This document shows, piece after piece, positions 42,626-54,339 of a stretch of DNA of 64,000 nt. This DNA is from Tyto alba. Lineage: Eukaryota > Chordata > Aves > Strigiformes > Tytonidae. The notes under the pieces are model-generated. The model searched no databases. It was given only the letters and a program-made list of their open reading frames with translations, and was not told the DNA's origin. The stretch is from NCBI RefSeq assembly GCF_018691265.1, contig NW_024881278.1, positions 8,432,001 to 8,496,000 of the forward strand, given 5' to 3'. Position 1 is the stretch's first letter. Every line of letters begins with the position of its first letter. The translations under genes were made by a program, and so were the position numbers.

Positions 42626-43536
42626 GGCTCACACCAGGGGCAAGGCCACTGGGAGTCGCTCAAAATCCTGCTGCGCCGTGCCTGGGGCTCCTGGATTTAG
42701 ACACATTTTTGTTAGTGAACAACAGCGCTGTGGACCAGATCGATGTTGTGTGTTGTTTTTGTTTTTCTTTTTTCCCTCCCCCCCCCCCCACCTCTGGAAA
42801 TAGGGAACAGTAACTTGCCCTGAGTTTTTGGAACCTGGCCCAGGATCTCCAGAGGACCTGGTTCTCAAGTGCACTGCTGTACAGTATAACTGAGTTTATT
42901 TTAGCAGACTGTATTCTCTGAGAGGCCTGAAACGCTGTGCACTTGCACGCGTGTGTGTAAGGGTACCGGTTCCTGCAGCTCAGCTGTACTGCTGCATCAC
43001 GTTTCCTCCTGGCTCTGGGGTTTTTCTCCATGCTGGGGGTCCAAAGCATGTCACAAAGCATAACCTTTCTGCTCCAGCTGCCAAGACACCCCACCCCCCT
43101 CCCCCTGCCAACAGCAGGCAAAATGCTGCCCTTGGAGCAGCAGGAATAAGGAAGCCTCATTTTGGGGAGACTCTGTGACTTTGGAGGGATGGGAGGATCA
43201 GAGGCTGCTTTTTTTTCTCCCTTCAGCAAATCCATGGGACAGCTCAGTGAGCAAGGGATGGTGTGGATACTTTTGGCTCTCCAAGATGGGTTCTGGGCAT
43301 CCAGCAGGCACAGAGCAGCTCTTCCCTTTTAGAGTCTCTCTTCTCTGGACAATTGCTGGTTTTTCTTTTATTCCCCCCTAATTTGTTGAGCTCTAATTCT
43401 CTTTTCAGTCTGGCTAGAGCTGAGCAGCAGACTGAAAAGCTATGGGGAGAGACTTTGGTTTTGGTGGAGAGATGTACACTTGAGAGATTACACAAACCTC
43501 ATTTCTTTGGGAAGCCAGGCTGAAAACCCACAATAC
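42626..43536. other. Non-coding sequence with a poly-C run
   Basis: Twelve C at 42778-42789 after a T-rich stretch. The 191-codon minus-strand frame here (42660-43235) is featureless. Confidence 0.5.
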
Positions 43537-43555
43537 TTATTTTCTTAGAAAATAA
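43537..43555. promoter_or_regulatory. 8-bp inverted repeat containing a STAT-type palindrome
   Basis: Arms TTATTTTC (43537-43544) and GAAAATAA (43548-43555) around TTA. The centre reads TTCTTAGAA, matching the STAT consensus TTCNNNGAA. Binding is inference. Confidence 0.4.
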
Positions 43556-44310
43556 ACCACTCCAATACATCAACTGTCTGCGCATAGGCAGGACGATCAC
43601 TGTTTAGCAAAATAACTATAATTTTCCCTTTTCTGTCCTTCCAAAACGACTCTTCTAGGCTTGGACCTCAGGCAGCTTGTAAAATACAGCTACCAAAAAA
43701 GCTCAGCGTATGCAGATGCTGTTTATTACATTACTGCTGAGTGCTTCTGTGTCAAAGAGCTCCGAGTTCAGGGAAACTGGGCAAGCGGGATTTTTATTCC
43801 AGATGTGTTTAGTGTGAGCTCTGAAAATCTCCTGCTCTGGGGGCCGTGGGGGTACGGCAGCAAACTGTTCTTGAGGTTTGTACCCGAGGTGCAGTTAATG
43901 TGCAGATACAGTGTTCGGTTCCCATGGGATTTCTTTGCATGGGAGATGCGCCATGCGATGTGGCTCTGCTGCTGACAGCTCTGGTGACTGTAACGGAGGC
44001 TCTTCCCTGTCATGTGCAGACCATGAGCTGTTCAGAGTTATCTTTCCGGGAGAAAGGGATGGTCCAGATTAGGAGAAATCAGTTGTCAGGGCTCACCAAA
44101 GTTCTGTTGCTGATCCTCTGTGTGAGAATTAATTTAACTTGCTACTGAGCATGGACGTACCTGCACAGATTTCTAGTTTCCCATTAAATAGTTTTTGCAG
44201 TAATCATTAAGAAGATGATGCAAGGGGTCTTTTAAAAAGCTTGATGATATTTGTTATTGGTTTGAATGCAACTGGGGATGACAGCTTCTGGCACTTCACT
44301 GGAAGCTTGT
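43556..44310. other. Non-coding sequence, nothing recognised
   Basis: AT-rich near 44170-44260 (CCATTAAATAG, GTAATCATTAAG). No firm element. Confidence 0.45.
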
Positions 44311-44352
44311 ATTTCTGATTGCTCTCTAGAAATTTCTGATTGCTCTCTAGAA
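44311..44352 (+). repeat. Exact 21-bp tandem duplication
   Basis: ATTTCTGATTGCTCTCTAGAA occupies 44311-44331 and again 44332-44352 without a mismatch (21-bp unit). A perfect copy implies a recent event. A T-run (44373-44389) follows within 25 bp. Confidence 0.95.
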
Positions 44353-45489
44353 AATAAATGCTGGGTTTGTGATTTTTTTTTTTTTTTTTGTCAGTTCTTC
44401 ATTGCCCTAAGGCCCAGCACAAAGGGGACTGCCTTGCCTTGGAGGGGGGAAAAAGGGTTTCAGAGCAGAGCTGCACTCAGCTCTGCCATCTCCTGGTTGA
44501 TGAACTTGACCCACAGCCTTGCTTTGAGGTCTGGTGTGGATCAGCAATTTCTGATCCCATTTGGGCAGGGATAGCAATATCCTGTGCCTGACATAGTGGC
44601 AAGTGGTTTTGATTTATTGCTCCCCAGCGCTGTCCCCTCCTTTGCTGCAGATCCCCAGTCACTGCCAACGTCCCACGGCCTGGGCAAGAGCTGTGCCTGC
44701 AGATGCCACTGGCAGCAAGACGTGCTGAGAAAGATCCTGCTAGACTCCCCACGTAAAGTCGTCTTGGACTCGACTCTGGATGTCAAGTCCCTCAAATTTA
44801 GGTGCTTTTGAACTCTTGTGCACCCAAGATATCCATTGGATCTTGCCCTGGACCAGAAAGGTTCAATGAGCTCCCACACACATGCTCCTCTGAGTTTATA
44901 TGCTTGTAATATTCTAGGTTGCTTTCTGGTCCCTGATGGCTTAATTCCTTGTATTTTGTATTTGGTTTATAACTTGCAGGCAGTCAATGTTATTGGCAAA
45001 GGAGTAAATAAAAGGTAAATGGTGCCTGTGTTCTAAAAATAAAAACCACACTGCTCAAAAGAAAACTAGGTACCCCAAAATCCAAGTTCCCTGGGTTTGT
45101 CCCTGCAGAGGCTGAAGCTTTGCCTGGCCTCCTGTTTGAGCTGCGTTTTGTACCTATTCTCATTTGCCCAATTTAACCGCAGTTATTCATTAGCCCAGGG
45201 CGGCTGGTTAATGGCAGTGTGAAATCAGACTCTCCCTGCTGTCAGAGGAAGAATGTCTCCAGCTCTGGAGGTGGGATTAGGGTTTGCTATAGTCCTGCCT
45301 GGTAGGAAACCTCCTTCCTGGCAGCTTCCACCACCCTGCTTGGCTGCATTCTTAAAAGTTGCTTCTATTATTTATATCACTGAGCTTGGAGGGTAGTTGC
45401 TGTACAGGCTGCTGAAGAGACCCAAGAGGCTCCAGTATTTTGAGAGGGGAGTGAAGAAGGGGGTTGTCTAAGAAAGTGCAAGTCTGGCA
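44353..45489. other. Non-coding sequence with a T-run
   Basis: Seventeen T at 44373-44389, otherwise featureless. Confidence 0.5.
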
Positions 45490-45800
45490 AGAGATTTGAA
45501 AACAAGGGAAATAAAAATAAGTGCTACTCTTGGTAAAGCTGTCTATTAAAATTTCAATTTACCAATTTTAGTCCTTCATTAGGGCTAATGGACAAAACCA
45601 TCTCAGTCTTTTTTTTTTTTTTGATATCCCGTTTGGTGCATTTGTAGGCTTTAATTTTTTATTAGATACCCCCACTGCAGCACTAAAACCAGAATTTTCC
45701 CTGTGTAGAGCTCCCTTTGTTTTAAAGGTGAGACCATGGCCTGCTGACGTCAGTGGCTAAGTTGCCATTGATCTGAATAAAGCTGGGATTTCACCCAAAA
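45490..45800. promoter_or_regulatory. AT-rich candidate element
   Basis: Complex AT-rich sequence (TATTAAAATTTCAATTTACC, CCTTCATTAGGGCTAATGG) interrupted by a T-run at 45609-45622. CATTAG/CTAATG is an opposed homeodomain pair with a short spacer. Confidence 0.3.
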
Positions 45801-45840
45801 CGGCATTCTATATTCTCTGGACTTTGCAAGCAGGAACTCG

Positions 45841-45853
45841 TGTGTGTGTGTGT
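45841..45853. repeat. Short (TG)n run
   Basis: Six TG dinucleotides followed by TATAAAG. Confidence 0.8.
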
Positions 45854-46854
45854 ATAAAGCTTAATAGCTGGCATCAGTGTATTGAAGCTTAATCTTTATT
45901 TTTGAGGCCTTTCAGGACACAAATGAAGTACAGAAATCGTGTGCAGTTGCTTCCAGGCTCTTCTACTGCTTAGGCTTGCATGCTCTGGGTCAGCTCTCCA
46001 TCCCTGAGCCCCACGGGTGCCACAGGGAGAGCAGCTCAGCTTCTGCTCGAGCAGAACAAAAAGGGCTACAGTTACACAGTCCGAGGGCTGGAGTGTTTCT
46101 AGATGTTCAGAGTTGGATGATGACTTCCATGAGGGGGGTAAAAAGGGTGATCTGATCTAATTTCTGCTTCCTCATCCAGCTAGATTTCTGTTCAAGCCAA
46201 GACGTATTACTTACATTTGTCTTTAGAACCCCATATATCTGAATAGAAAAAAACCAAATTCTCCATTGTGCAGGATGGAGCAGGTACGTGGTACATTTTG
46301 CAAAACCCTGCCTCAGGGATGTGCCTTTTTTAATCTCGATTTGAATGCCTGGAAGAGTGGGCTGAGACCTGAGGCGTGCGGTGTGAGTGTGCCTGCAGGA
46401 AATCTGTGTCAGAGCTAGGTTATGAAACAAGAGCTGCATCCTAGCCGAGTGCTCTAACCACAAACCCGCACTTTCCAATAGACTATTTTTTTTTCCTTGT
46501 GTCCAAAACCCGTTCAAGTGTCTGGAGCAGCTGAACATCTGGTATTAACTGCTCATCCCAGCACTGGGTTTTGGAAAAAGAGTAGAAACCACTGGAGTAA
46601 TCATATCCCAAACAGATGAGTTTATCCCTTTAACTGACCGTTTCATTCCAGTTTCCTCTGTGTTTCTCACTCTTTTGCTATCTGTCCCCTTTCAGGACCA
46701 ACAAAGCAACATTTCCTGCAAAATTCTTACAAAACACGGGGACTTCGTGCTGGACAAGGTGTAGGAGAGGATCACTGCTAGAGATATAGTCGTTATGGAG
46801 AACAGGTAAGGTTTTATCTCTTGTTTTTGCTACTGTTGTCTTTGTACTACATTT

Positions 46855-46920
46855 AAAAAAAAACCAAAAAAAACAAAACAAAAAAAAAAAAAAAAAAAAC
46901 AAAAAAAACCCCAAAAAACC
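46855..46920. repeat. A-rich tract with C interruptions
   Basis: Long A runs, including about 20 uninterrupted A, separated by single C, beginning 50 bp after the exon B donor. It resembles a retroposon tail, but no body was recognised. Confidence 0.85.
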
Positions 46921-47459
46921 AGCTCTGGCTCTGAGCAATGATGGGTTCAGCCCAGCATCCTGTGGCTGATGCTGGTCAAAAATAAAAAAAATGAACGACT
47001 ACATGTAAGAGATGCCAGGGCCAGGGGCTCTTTATCTCCAGCCCCACTCCTCAGGGCATGGGCAGGAGCTGCTGCTCTCCTTGACGTCGAGCTGACACCG
47101 TCAGCATGCCATGGTCCGGGAGCAGTGTGAGCTGCCGTAGGTGTGTGGTTGACCCAGCACCTCCAGCCCCCCCCCAAGCACGAGTGCTCCCCACTGCTCC
47201 TGCTGCCAAGTCCAAGGTCTGTGGGGGTTTGTTGGCGGGCAGGAGTGGCTGATAGGAACCCCAGAAAAAGGGGCGAGGGTCAGAGCTGGGTCCTGGTTTG
47301 CGGGAAGCACCTAACACGAGTCAGGTGCTGTCAGAACTGAGCTGTACATCAGCCTGAAGGAAGAAGAGGAAAGCTGGGGGTTTACCATACAGCTAGCAGC
47401 CTTGTGTCCGTTGAGTGGAAACTGTTGTGTTTTGATGTTTTTCACCCTAGATCAGAGAG

Positions 47460-47660
47460 GAAAGTAAAGACATGCTTGTTTGGTGGCACAAGAATTTCAG
47501 CATTATATATGCTATAGGAAAGTCACCCTGTTTTCTAAACAAAATATTTTGGCGTATTCAAGCCTGAGACATTTGGACTCAAGTGACATTTCGAAGCGAA
47601 ATATTTCACTTTAAAATATCTTCTCATAAAATAAAGGAAAACATTGTTGAAGTTGGTTTT
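47460..47660. promoter_or_regulatory. AT-rich candidate element
   Basis: Complex AT-rich sequence (AGCATTATATATGCT, AACAAAATATTTTGGCG, CGAAGCGAAATATTTC). It overlaps the intron upstream of the 47670 acceptor. Confidence 0.3.
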
Positions 47661-47900
47661 TTTCTGCAGAGATGTTGATTTTGATGGAACTGCCTATTTT
47701 GATGAAAAAGCTTTTCAGCAGAAAACATTTCACCAACAGGACTATTAGGAAATGCCACTCTGCACTTCTGTGGACACACGCTGTTTCAGCTTTAAATCGT
47801 ACTGTATTCTGTATTCAAACACCATCTTACACCAGCAGCTCTGTGTGCTCATTGTGCCTTAGTGAGCTGGAAGGGAGTGTTGTGTTGAATTGTAGTTTCA

Positions 47901-49279
47901 TGAGTTATATCGGGGCTTGAACCATGGCTGGTGTCTTATAAAAATGTGCTTCCATGTTGTAGTGAACATTATTGTGAGGATGCACAAGAGTAATGGGGAT
48001 CAAATGAGAATTAAAACTTTGCCTTGATTTTTTTTTTTTTTTTTTTATAAATATATACCTCGCTTTGAAACAGCCACCCTTCCACCTTCAGACAGAGCCC
48101 TGGATTTAGATGTCTCTATTCATGGGCTTCAAAGTAAGGAAGTGGGAAAATAGCCCTGCTAAATTCCACCTTAGGTTTTCTGGGGACAGAATTTCCCCCT
48201 CTGGTGTGAGGCCGTGCGAGCAGGTCTTCTTTTGAGGTGGGGGTTTCATTGCTGCTTTACCTTCATCTGTATTAAAGCTGAGGCTTGACCACATCCCAGC
48301 CTGAGCTCTCCGAGCCCCATTTCTCGGTGTCTTCTGCCCAGTGCTTTTTCCTGGTGAAGTTCTGCCAGCAGAGGATGGGTGAGATGGGGCTGTGGGAGGG
48401 TTTCAGTGGTGTTGGGGGGCGGTTTTTTGGGCAGTAGATGCTGCAGCTTTGAGCCGTGCACAACTCAGATGCCTGCTGGAAGGAGCAGATTTACCAGTGG
48501 GGTAACAGGGTAGTATCCTCCTGTCCCCATTTAACACTCGGTGAATACTGTGTTGATGTGAGTTTTTCAATTTTTTAATCACATCCCAGACCTACCCAGT
48601 GACCCTGAGGGAGCAAGCTCAAAGCTAACAGCAGGTATAAGATTGCATTGCTCTACCTGTGATTCCCTTCTCAAAACAAGGACAAATCTTAACACCAATA
48701 AACTGGAAGACCTCAGAAAGACACCAGTAAAAATAAGCCCTCCCCACATTATTTTTCCAGTGCAGATACTTAAGCCTCTGGGAGGGAGGGGATGAGATAT
48801 TTTTTTTTTATTATTATTATTTAGAACTGAATGAAAAACATAGATCTGGGCAGAAAGTGCAGTTGAGAGAATGAAGAGTGATTGGAGAAGCAAGATTCAC
48901 CGGTGCCTCTCCTGGAAAACAGTTTTTATTTAACTTGAAAAACACGCCAATAACAGAAAGCATAACTCATCTCGTGAAAGTTATGGTTGGCTGTAAAAGA
49001 GAATACAGAAAATTTTCCTACTCAAGCTGAAATGTTTTTCTTTTAATTCTTTGGTATTCTCTCTGCAGCATTATAAACTCTAATTCATGTCTTGGCCTGG
49101 GCCACAAGATCTAGCTGTGCTTAGCAGAACGGGGTCCACTTTCAAAATTTTTGATATTTTAAGTCACACACCTCCCATAGCATTAAAAACCACCATATGT
49201 CAGTTGGGTTTTTTTGCATTTATGAGACCTATGGCTTAGGGGAAAGGCAAAGAGAAGGATTGGAAGGTAAATAGCTAAC
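47901..49279. other. Non-coding sequence with simple repeats
   Basis: T-run at 48028-48047 and T/(ATT)n at 48800-48823. Nothing else firm. Confidence 0.5.
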
Positions 49280-49510
49280 TAAATGGGTTTTAACTGCTGC
49301 ATGTTGTTTTAAATATCCTTTTAAAAAAACTAATATTGTAAACTGAGATGGGTTCCAAGCTCAGGGGATTGCAGATGTCATTTATTTTCTTTCCAGGTAG
49401 TTCTCTTAGACCATATAGTTCCGGCTGTGATTTAACGTCGAGAGGTTAAATGGAACCGTATGCAATTAGCCATTGGGCAATATAATGATGTGGATTTCAA
49501 AGCACATGGA
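49280..49510. promoter_or_regulatory. Candidate element with ATTTAAC/GTTAAAT inverted repeat
   Basis: Perfect 7-bp arms at 49430-49436 and 49445-49451 around GTCGAGAG, followed by complex sequence (ATGCAATTAGCC, GGGCAATATAATG). AT-rich and repeat-free. Confidence 0.35.
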
Positions 49511-50372
49511 GTCTCCCCCAATTTTTGTTAGGAAACAACTTCCTGTGAAGGTCCCTTATGTTTTTTAGAGCTACATAACCCACCAGCCTGGCTTCCCCCT
49601 GGACCCCCACCATATGAAGAAGGTGTCTGGGCAGATACTGGGCTTTCCTTGCTGGGCAGGGCTTGCAGCTGCCTGGGATTGGGGGTCCTGGGGCGAGGGG
49701 TGGCTGCCCAGCCTTCCCGCTCCATCCCCGGCTTGGATTTTGCTCTTGGTTGGACGTGTCACCATCTCAGGCGTTGTTTTTGTTCTGAAATAGTGTGAAA
49801 CTAATGCTTTGGAAACTTCCAAGGAAGAGAATGAAAATAAATAAATTCCAGTTACGTTTTCATTCTGGTGTCTTGAAACCCACAGCATCATCTTGGATTT
49901 TTTCTTTCTCCAAACCATTACATAGCAGGATATCGCTTCCACTGGAGCACCAACTCCCTTCTGGGAGATACTTTAATTCCCTGAAAACTGTCTTGTTTCC
50001 TGAAAACAGGCTCTGACTTGCACTTTCCAGTCTGTTCCACACACAATATGTAATGTACTTACTGGGTGTATTGAGTAGAACTCCAATGTCTTGGACAAAT
50101 ACGCACAGAGCATTAATTGTGGCTTGTTCTCTACCCGGATGGTAGTTGTGTTGTTACTGTGCTTGCAAAGTCAAAAACTTGGACGTTTACTGTACAGGTT
50201 AACAGGACTTATTCTGCAGACTCATGTGGTTATAAAAATTTATTATGAGTTATGAATATCTGCAAAGAGCAGGAAAAAAAAAGGCAACCGGCATTCAGAA
50301 AGGTGTCTTCATAGCTTTAAGGGCTTAATACTATTTTTAAAAATTTGGTAGTATTTTTAAGATGGTATGCTC
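49511..50372. other. Non-coding sequence, nothing recognised
   Basis: AT-rich near 50220-50260. Confidence 0.5.
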
Positions 50373-50391
50373 TTTTTTTTTTTTTTTTTTT
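50373..50391. repeat. Poly-T run
   Basis: Nineteen T. Confidence 0.9.
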
Positions 50392-50737
50392 AGTGGGAAT
50401 GTTACATTTCAAAAAGTAAATGGGAACTACCTCATCAATCTAGCAAACCAGGAATATAGACAAACAGCCTGACGAAACAACAAAACACAATCTGTAATAC
50501 TTCAGAAGATAAACTCCTTTAATTCCAACCTGAAAGCCAGAAGTTTAAAACCTTGACAAAACATGAGTCTGAGAGCTCTGGAGCCGTGTGCTTTCCCAAT
50601 TTGGGGTTTGCTGTACCCAGTACCAGGCTGCTGCCACCAGCCCCTGCCCCAGCCTCCCCGCTGCAGGAGCAGCTCCTTTGGACTTTATAATGCTCTGGAG
50701 GGGAGGAACCAATAAAAGTTTAGGAATGTCTAAGAAC

Positions 50738-50751
50738 TTTTTTTAAAAAAA
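50738..50751. repeat. T7A7 palindrome
   Basis: Seven T then seven A, a smaller example of the T(n)A(m) junction seen elsewhere in the window. It is followed by more A/T-rich low-complexity sequence to 50805. Confidence 0.85.
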
Positions 50752-50805
50752 TAGACTAAATATGGAAATATTGATTTTTAAAAAATAATTTAAAAAAAAA
50801 TTTTA

Positions 50806-51234
50806 GGGGACTTGCTTTTAGGCTTTTTCCTCCTGTCTGGTGGCGCTGGGGGTGTGTTGCATCGAGGCTGCCGGGGGCAGAGCTGCACCAGTGCCTGACT
50901 CCCTTCACATGCGGAGGAGAAGCGATGCTCTTTGCCTTGCAGGACTCTTCTGTCTGTGAGAGATGTCTGACCATAAGGTTCATAGAAACCTGCCTGGCCC
51001 TGAACCCTCTCATGATCTAAAACTGATGTAGCTCAGATTATTATTTTTTTTTTTTCCTGGTTGAAAATGTGCTCCGTTTGCTTTCAGATCGGTTGTCCTT
51101 GCAGACGCTCTCCTGGACCCGCTGCCAGGTGGCCACATCGTTGTTTTTTCCAGTGACAGCTCGTAGTTAATAATAATGAAACAAATGCCACAAAGAGCTC
51201 TCCTATGAGAAAAGAGAAACGGCGCAGGCAAGTA
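50806..51234. other. Non-coding sequence, nothing recognised
   Basis: A T-run at 51043-51055. No firm feature. Confidence 0.5.
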
Positions 51235-51440
51235 CTAGGCAGGCCAGACAGCTATTCATCTGATGTTCATAATTCATAAAATATAGATCGTTTGCAAAGT
51301 AAATGATTTATCATAGAAAAATAAAGCATGGTTTCCTATAGGCTCCTTTTCAGAAACCTTGCATTTATTTGCCTTCTCAGCATGGCTGTTTGGAAAATGT
51401 ATCTCTCATGAAATATTAAACATGCTTTCTATTTTTGAAG
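51235..51440. promoter_or_regulatory. AT-rich candidate element
   Basis: Complex AT-rich sequence (TTCATAATTCATAAAATATAG, GTAAATGATTTATC, CATGAAATATTAAACATG). CATGAAATATTAAACATG is a loose palindrome. No simple repeat. Confidence 0.35.
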
Positions 51441-51586
51441 AACTGTCAACATTTTGGGGAAATAGAAATAGAATTAACTAGAAAGAAATCTAGAAAACTG
51501 CAAGTGAGCAGAAAAACTGCAGTTTTTTTGCTGTCTTTCAGATAGGGAAAATTTTGCAAGTATCAGTAAAATGTTGGGGTGTTTTG

Positions 51587-51607
51587 TTTTTTTTTTTTTT
51601 TTTTTTT
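51587..51607. repeat. Poly-T run
   Basis: Twenty-one T after GTTTTG. Confidence 0.9.
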
Positions 51608-51984
51608 GTGGTGCTCCCTGATCAGCCATGGTTTAAAAATCGAAGTGTGTTTGTGCAGGATAGCTTCCTCGAGGTCTGATGTTAGTACCTTATGCTGGAA
51701 CACTATTGTACCAAATTCCCTGTTTTTTTTTATCCTGATACAGCTGGTGGGTGCGCGGGGCAGTTGGGAATGTGCTGTGGGAGGATTTATGGCATGTGTT
51801 GCCTGCCAGGATTCAGCTGAGAGTAGCCCTTATTTTAGAGGATAGCTGGATATATTTTATCCAAAGTTTTACAATAATAGAAATACAACGGCATGTGACT
51901 TTTTTCATTTCACAATGGAGGCAACCAGGGCTTTTAAAAGGCAGAAGAAAGTTTTGTTTCAGTGAGTCGGGTGCTCGTTTCCAG

Positions 51985-52390
51985 GTGAACAAAATGCTCC
52001 TTTACGAGGGCTATTTTTAGCAAAACTGAAATTATTTAATTACTGAGAAAAAGCGGCCAGTAGAATACCACTTAATTTGGATGAACAGGTATATGGTTTA
52101 TTCATATTTTTTCCTGAAGATATTTCCCTACACATCCTGCTTGTATTTGCACAGTGTTACATACCTAATTGACAAGCTGTAAGGAGCTCAGCAGTGTGAA
52201 ATAAATACCACATGCTATTAAAGTTTGCCTTCATGTCTGATCAGAAATGTCCTTTCTGGGCTGTTCAGATAAGCCCCTCCGATCACAGCTGAATAGTCCC
52301 CTGTCCTTAATAAATATTTATTATTTTTATAATTTTTAAATAACTTTTTTTGTTTATGTCATCTGGGAATGGCACTTTTTCTACATAAGG
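51985..52390. promoter_or_regulatory. Enhancer-like block with a 16-bp AT palindrome
   Basis: About 400 bp of complex AT-rich sequence (GAAATTATTTAATTACTG, CATACCTAATTGACAAG, GCTATTAAAGTTTGCC). TAATAAATATTTATTA at 52308-52323 is a perfect 16-bp palindrome. It carries AATAAA on both strands and is also MEF2/homeodomain-like. Conservation is inferred only. Confidence 0.4.
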
Positions 52391-52489
52391 CAGTCACCTT
52401 TCTGGAGCGTGGGGTCTCTGCCTCACCAAGGCACGAGCAAGGCTGATTCAGTCTGGGATTTCTTCCAGAACTGGGAATTTCCTGGTAGT

Positions 52490-52940
52490 GGCTGGTTTAA
52501 GCTGTTTTATTCAATGTACAAATATAATGGATTTACATAGTAGAGTAGGATTTTTTTTTTCAGTCTTGAAGATACATAAAAACAGTATCTGATAATCAAA
52601 AGCGTCTGGAAATATATGGGATGCTGCATTTGTCTGAAAAGGGATTGCATCAAACAATGAAATGCCAGGATGGTAAATTGGAGTTTTAACTGGTTTCAGG
52701 TTTTTTAAAGAGTTTTCTCATCCAATTGAATTCAGAATTGCTCAGGGCAATATTTTCCAAAGCACCTACCCGTGGGTCGGTGTGTCTGCTTGCTGAAGTA
52801 TTATATCTCATGAACATTGTAATATTATTCGTCTGACGCTCCAGGTCCTGGAGTCATGTTATCTGAGATTTTTCTCCTTTCACTTTAAAGTAATTGTCTA
52901 GCAATTTTGGTTAATAGAAATAAGAAAAGTGGGGAGCTTG
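52490..52940. promoter_or_regulatory. Candidate enhancer-like block with 15-bp palindrome
   Basis: Complex AT-rich sequence. CTCCAGG-T-CCTGGAG at 52839-52853 is a perfect 7-bp palindrome with one central base. AACATTGTAATATTATT just upstream contains a SOX-type ACATTGT and homeodomain-like AT cores. Confidence 0.35.
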
Positions 52941-54339
52941 GAGAAGCTAAGCCTCTTTCATTTGAAGTTAAGCTGAACCCTTTGGGGGATAGTGGATGTG
53001 TTGCTGTGGCTGAGAGGAATGCAACAGTGCTACTCTACCCTCTTCTCTGAATGCAGCAGCGGGGGGAAGAAGGGAGAGGGGAGCAGATATACTGGTGATG
53101 CGAACATGTGGAGAAGATCCACAGGGACAGAGTGGATTTCTCCTGGAGGAAGCCTTGTCCTGCATAGCCTTTGAAGCTGGTGTCGGTTTTAATTGTTTTG
53201 TATTGGGACTGACACATCTCCAGTAAGACAAGGCTGCCCAAGTTCAGGTACTGGTTATGTGCTGGTGCTGGGAGCCTGGGTACCTCTGTCCCCTCAGAAA
53301 GGGGCTCTGAACTCTTGTGATGGGCTTCCAGGTGAAGTTGATGAAATAAGTCCATAGGTTCTCAGTGAATATAACTCCCCAAATACCAGAGCACCCCTTG
53401 GCCTGGGGATCCCTTACGCTCGGTGGTGTTATCCCCCAGGATACAACCCAAGAGACCAATTTCACATTACACTGTAATTAGTGTTTTCAGTTTATTCCCT
53501 GCTCTGGCTCTGTATGTTTGTGTTTCTAAGAGTGGTTAAGGCAGCAGAAACTTTTTTTTTTTTGACTTTGGCTTTGCACATCTTAAAATCTTCAAGATTA
53601 GGAAGGGGAAAGATCGAAAATGAAGTCACTGAACAGCAGCTGTCCCCAGGGCTGTAGAGAGGATGATCCATTCCCAGGGCATAGCTTGTGCAATTTCCTC
53701 AGTGAAACATGAATTTTTGCCCAGGTCCTCCACGTGCCAGTCAGCTGCCTGATGGGTTGGTCTGTACTCCTCTTCTGCGACTTCTCTGTTAATAAAGTAA
53801 GTTTGGTCCTCCTGGCAAAGCTTCCCTTAAAGCTGCTGGGAGTCTTTCGGGAGCCTGCCCTGTCCATCTCCTCAGGGCTGCCGCAGCCCCCGGGCACGAT
53901 GCGAAGCCGTTTCCGAACAGTCGTAGCTGAGAGCCGGTGCATTAAAGTAAACTGGCTCCGATTTCAGTTTATTTTAAAACTCCAGGCTGTAAACCCAAGC
54001 GGTTAGTTTAATCTACTGACAGATGTGAATCAACACCTTGGAAGGCTGGGCTCTAAGCTGGAGCAGCCGAGGTACCAAGTCCCTGCTTCCACCTTCGCTT
54101 CCAGGATGTAACCTCTGCCCCCAGCTGTGATGGAGCCACCACCCCCCATGTCCTACCGAGCTGCCGAAAGGTGCCCTGCTGCCAAATCCTCCTGGCAGGC
54201 AGGAAAACCTCCCTGGGGGGAGGGAGGGGTGGTGAGAAGGGCTGATTTAGCTGCCCCACTTCATTAGAGCTGAACCTCGTTGCTCCTGGGATGTGGCTGC
54301 TCCAGCCCTGAGTTTTCCATTATGGCACAGGTGGAGGGC
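52941..54339. other. Non-coding sequence, nothing firm recognised
   Basis: Contains ACACTGTAATTAGTGT near 53469-53484, an imperfect homeodomain palindrome, and a T-run at 53552-53562. No gene evidence. Confidence 0.45.

Larger units (their letters stand above)
46227..47900 (+). ncRNA. Candidate spliced non-coding transcript (three aligned splice-signal sets)
   Basis: Exon A 46227-46283 (57 bp): acceptor ATTTGTCTTTAG, donor GCAG|GTACGT. Exon B 46696-46805 (110 bp): very strong acceptor (over 40 nt of pyrimidines to CCCCTTTCAG|G, with TTAACTGAC as a branch-site candidate about 60 nt upstream), donor AACAG|GTAAGG. Terminal acceptor TTGGTTTTTTTCTGCAG at 47669. Exon B has stops in all three frames, so a coding internal exon is excluded. 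The final frame after 47670 closes after about 26 codons. The 3' end is not defined (no AATAAA, an ATTAAA near 48011). All three could still be pseudo-sites. Confidence 0.3.

Noticed and set aside
42660..43235. 191-codon minus-strand frame
   Set aside because: It crosses a poly-C run (read as Gly on the minus strand) and shows no domain.
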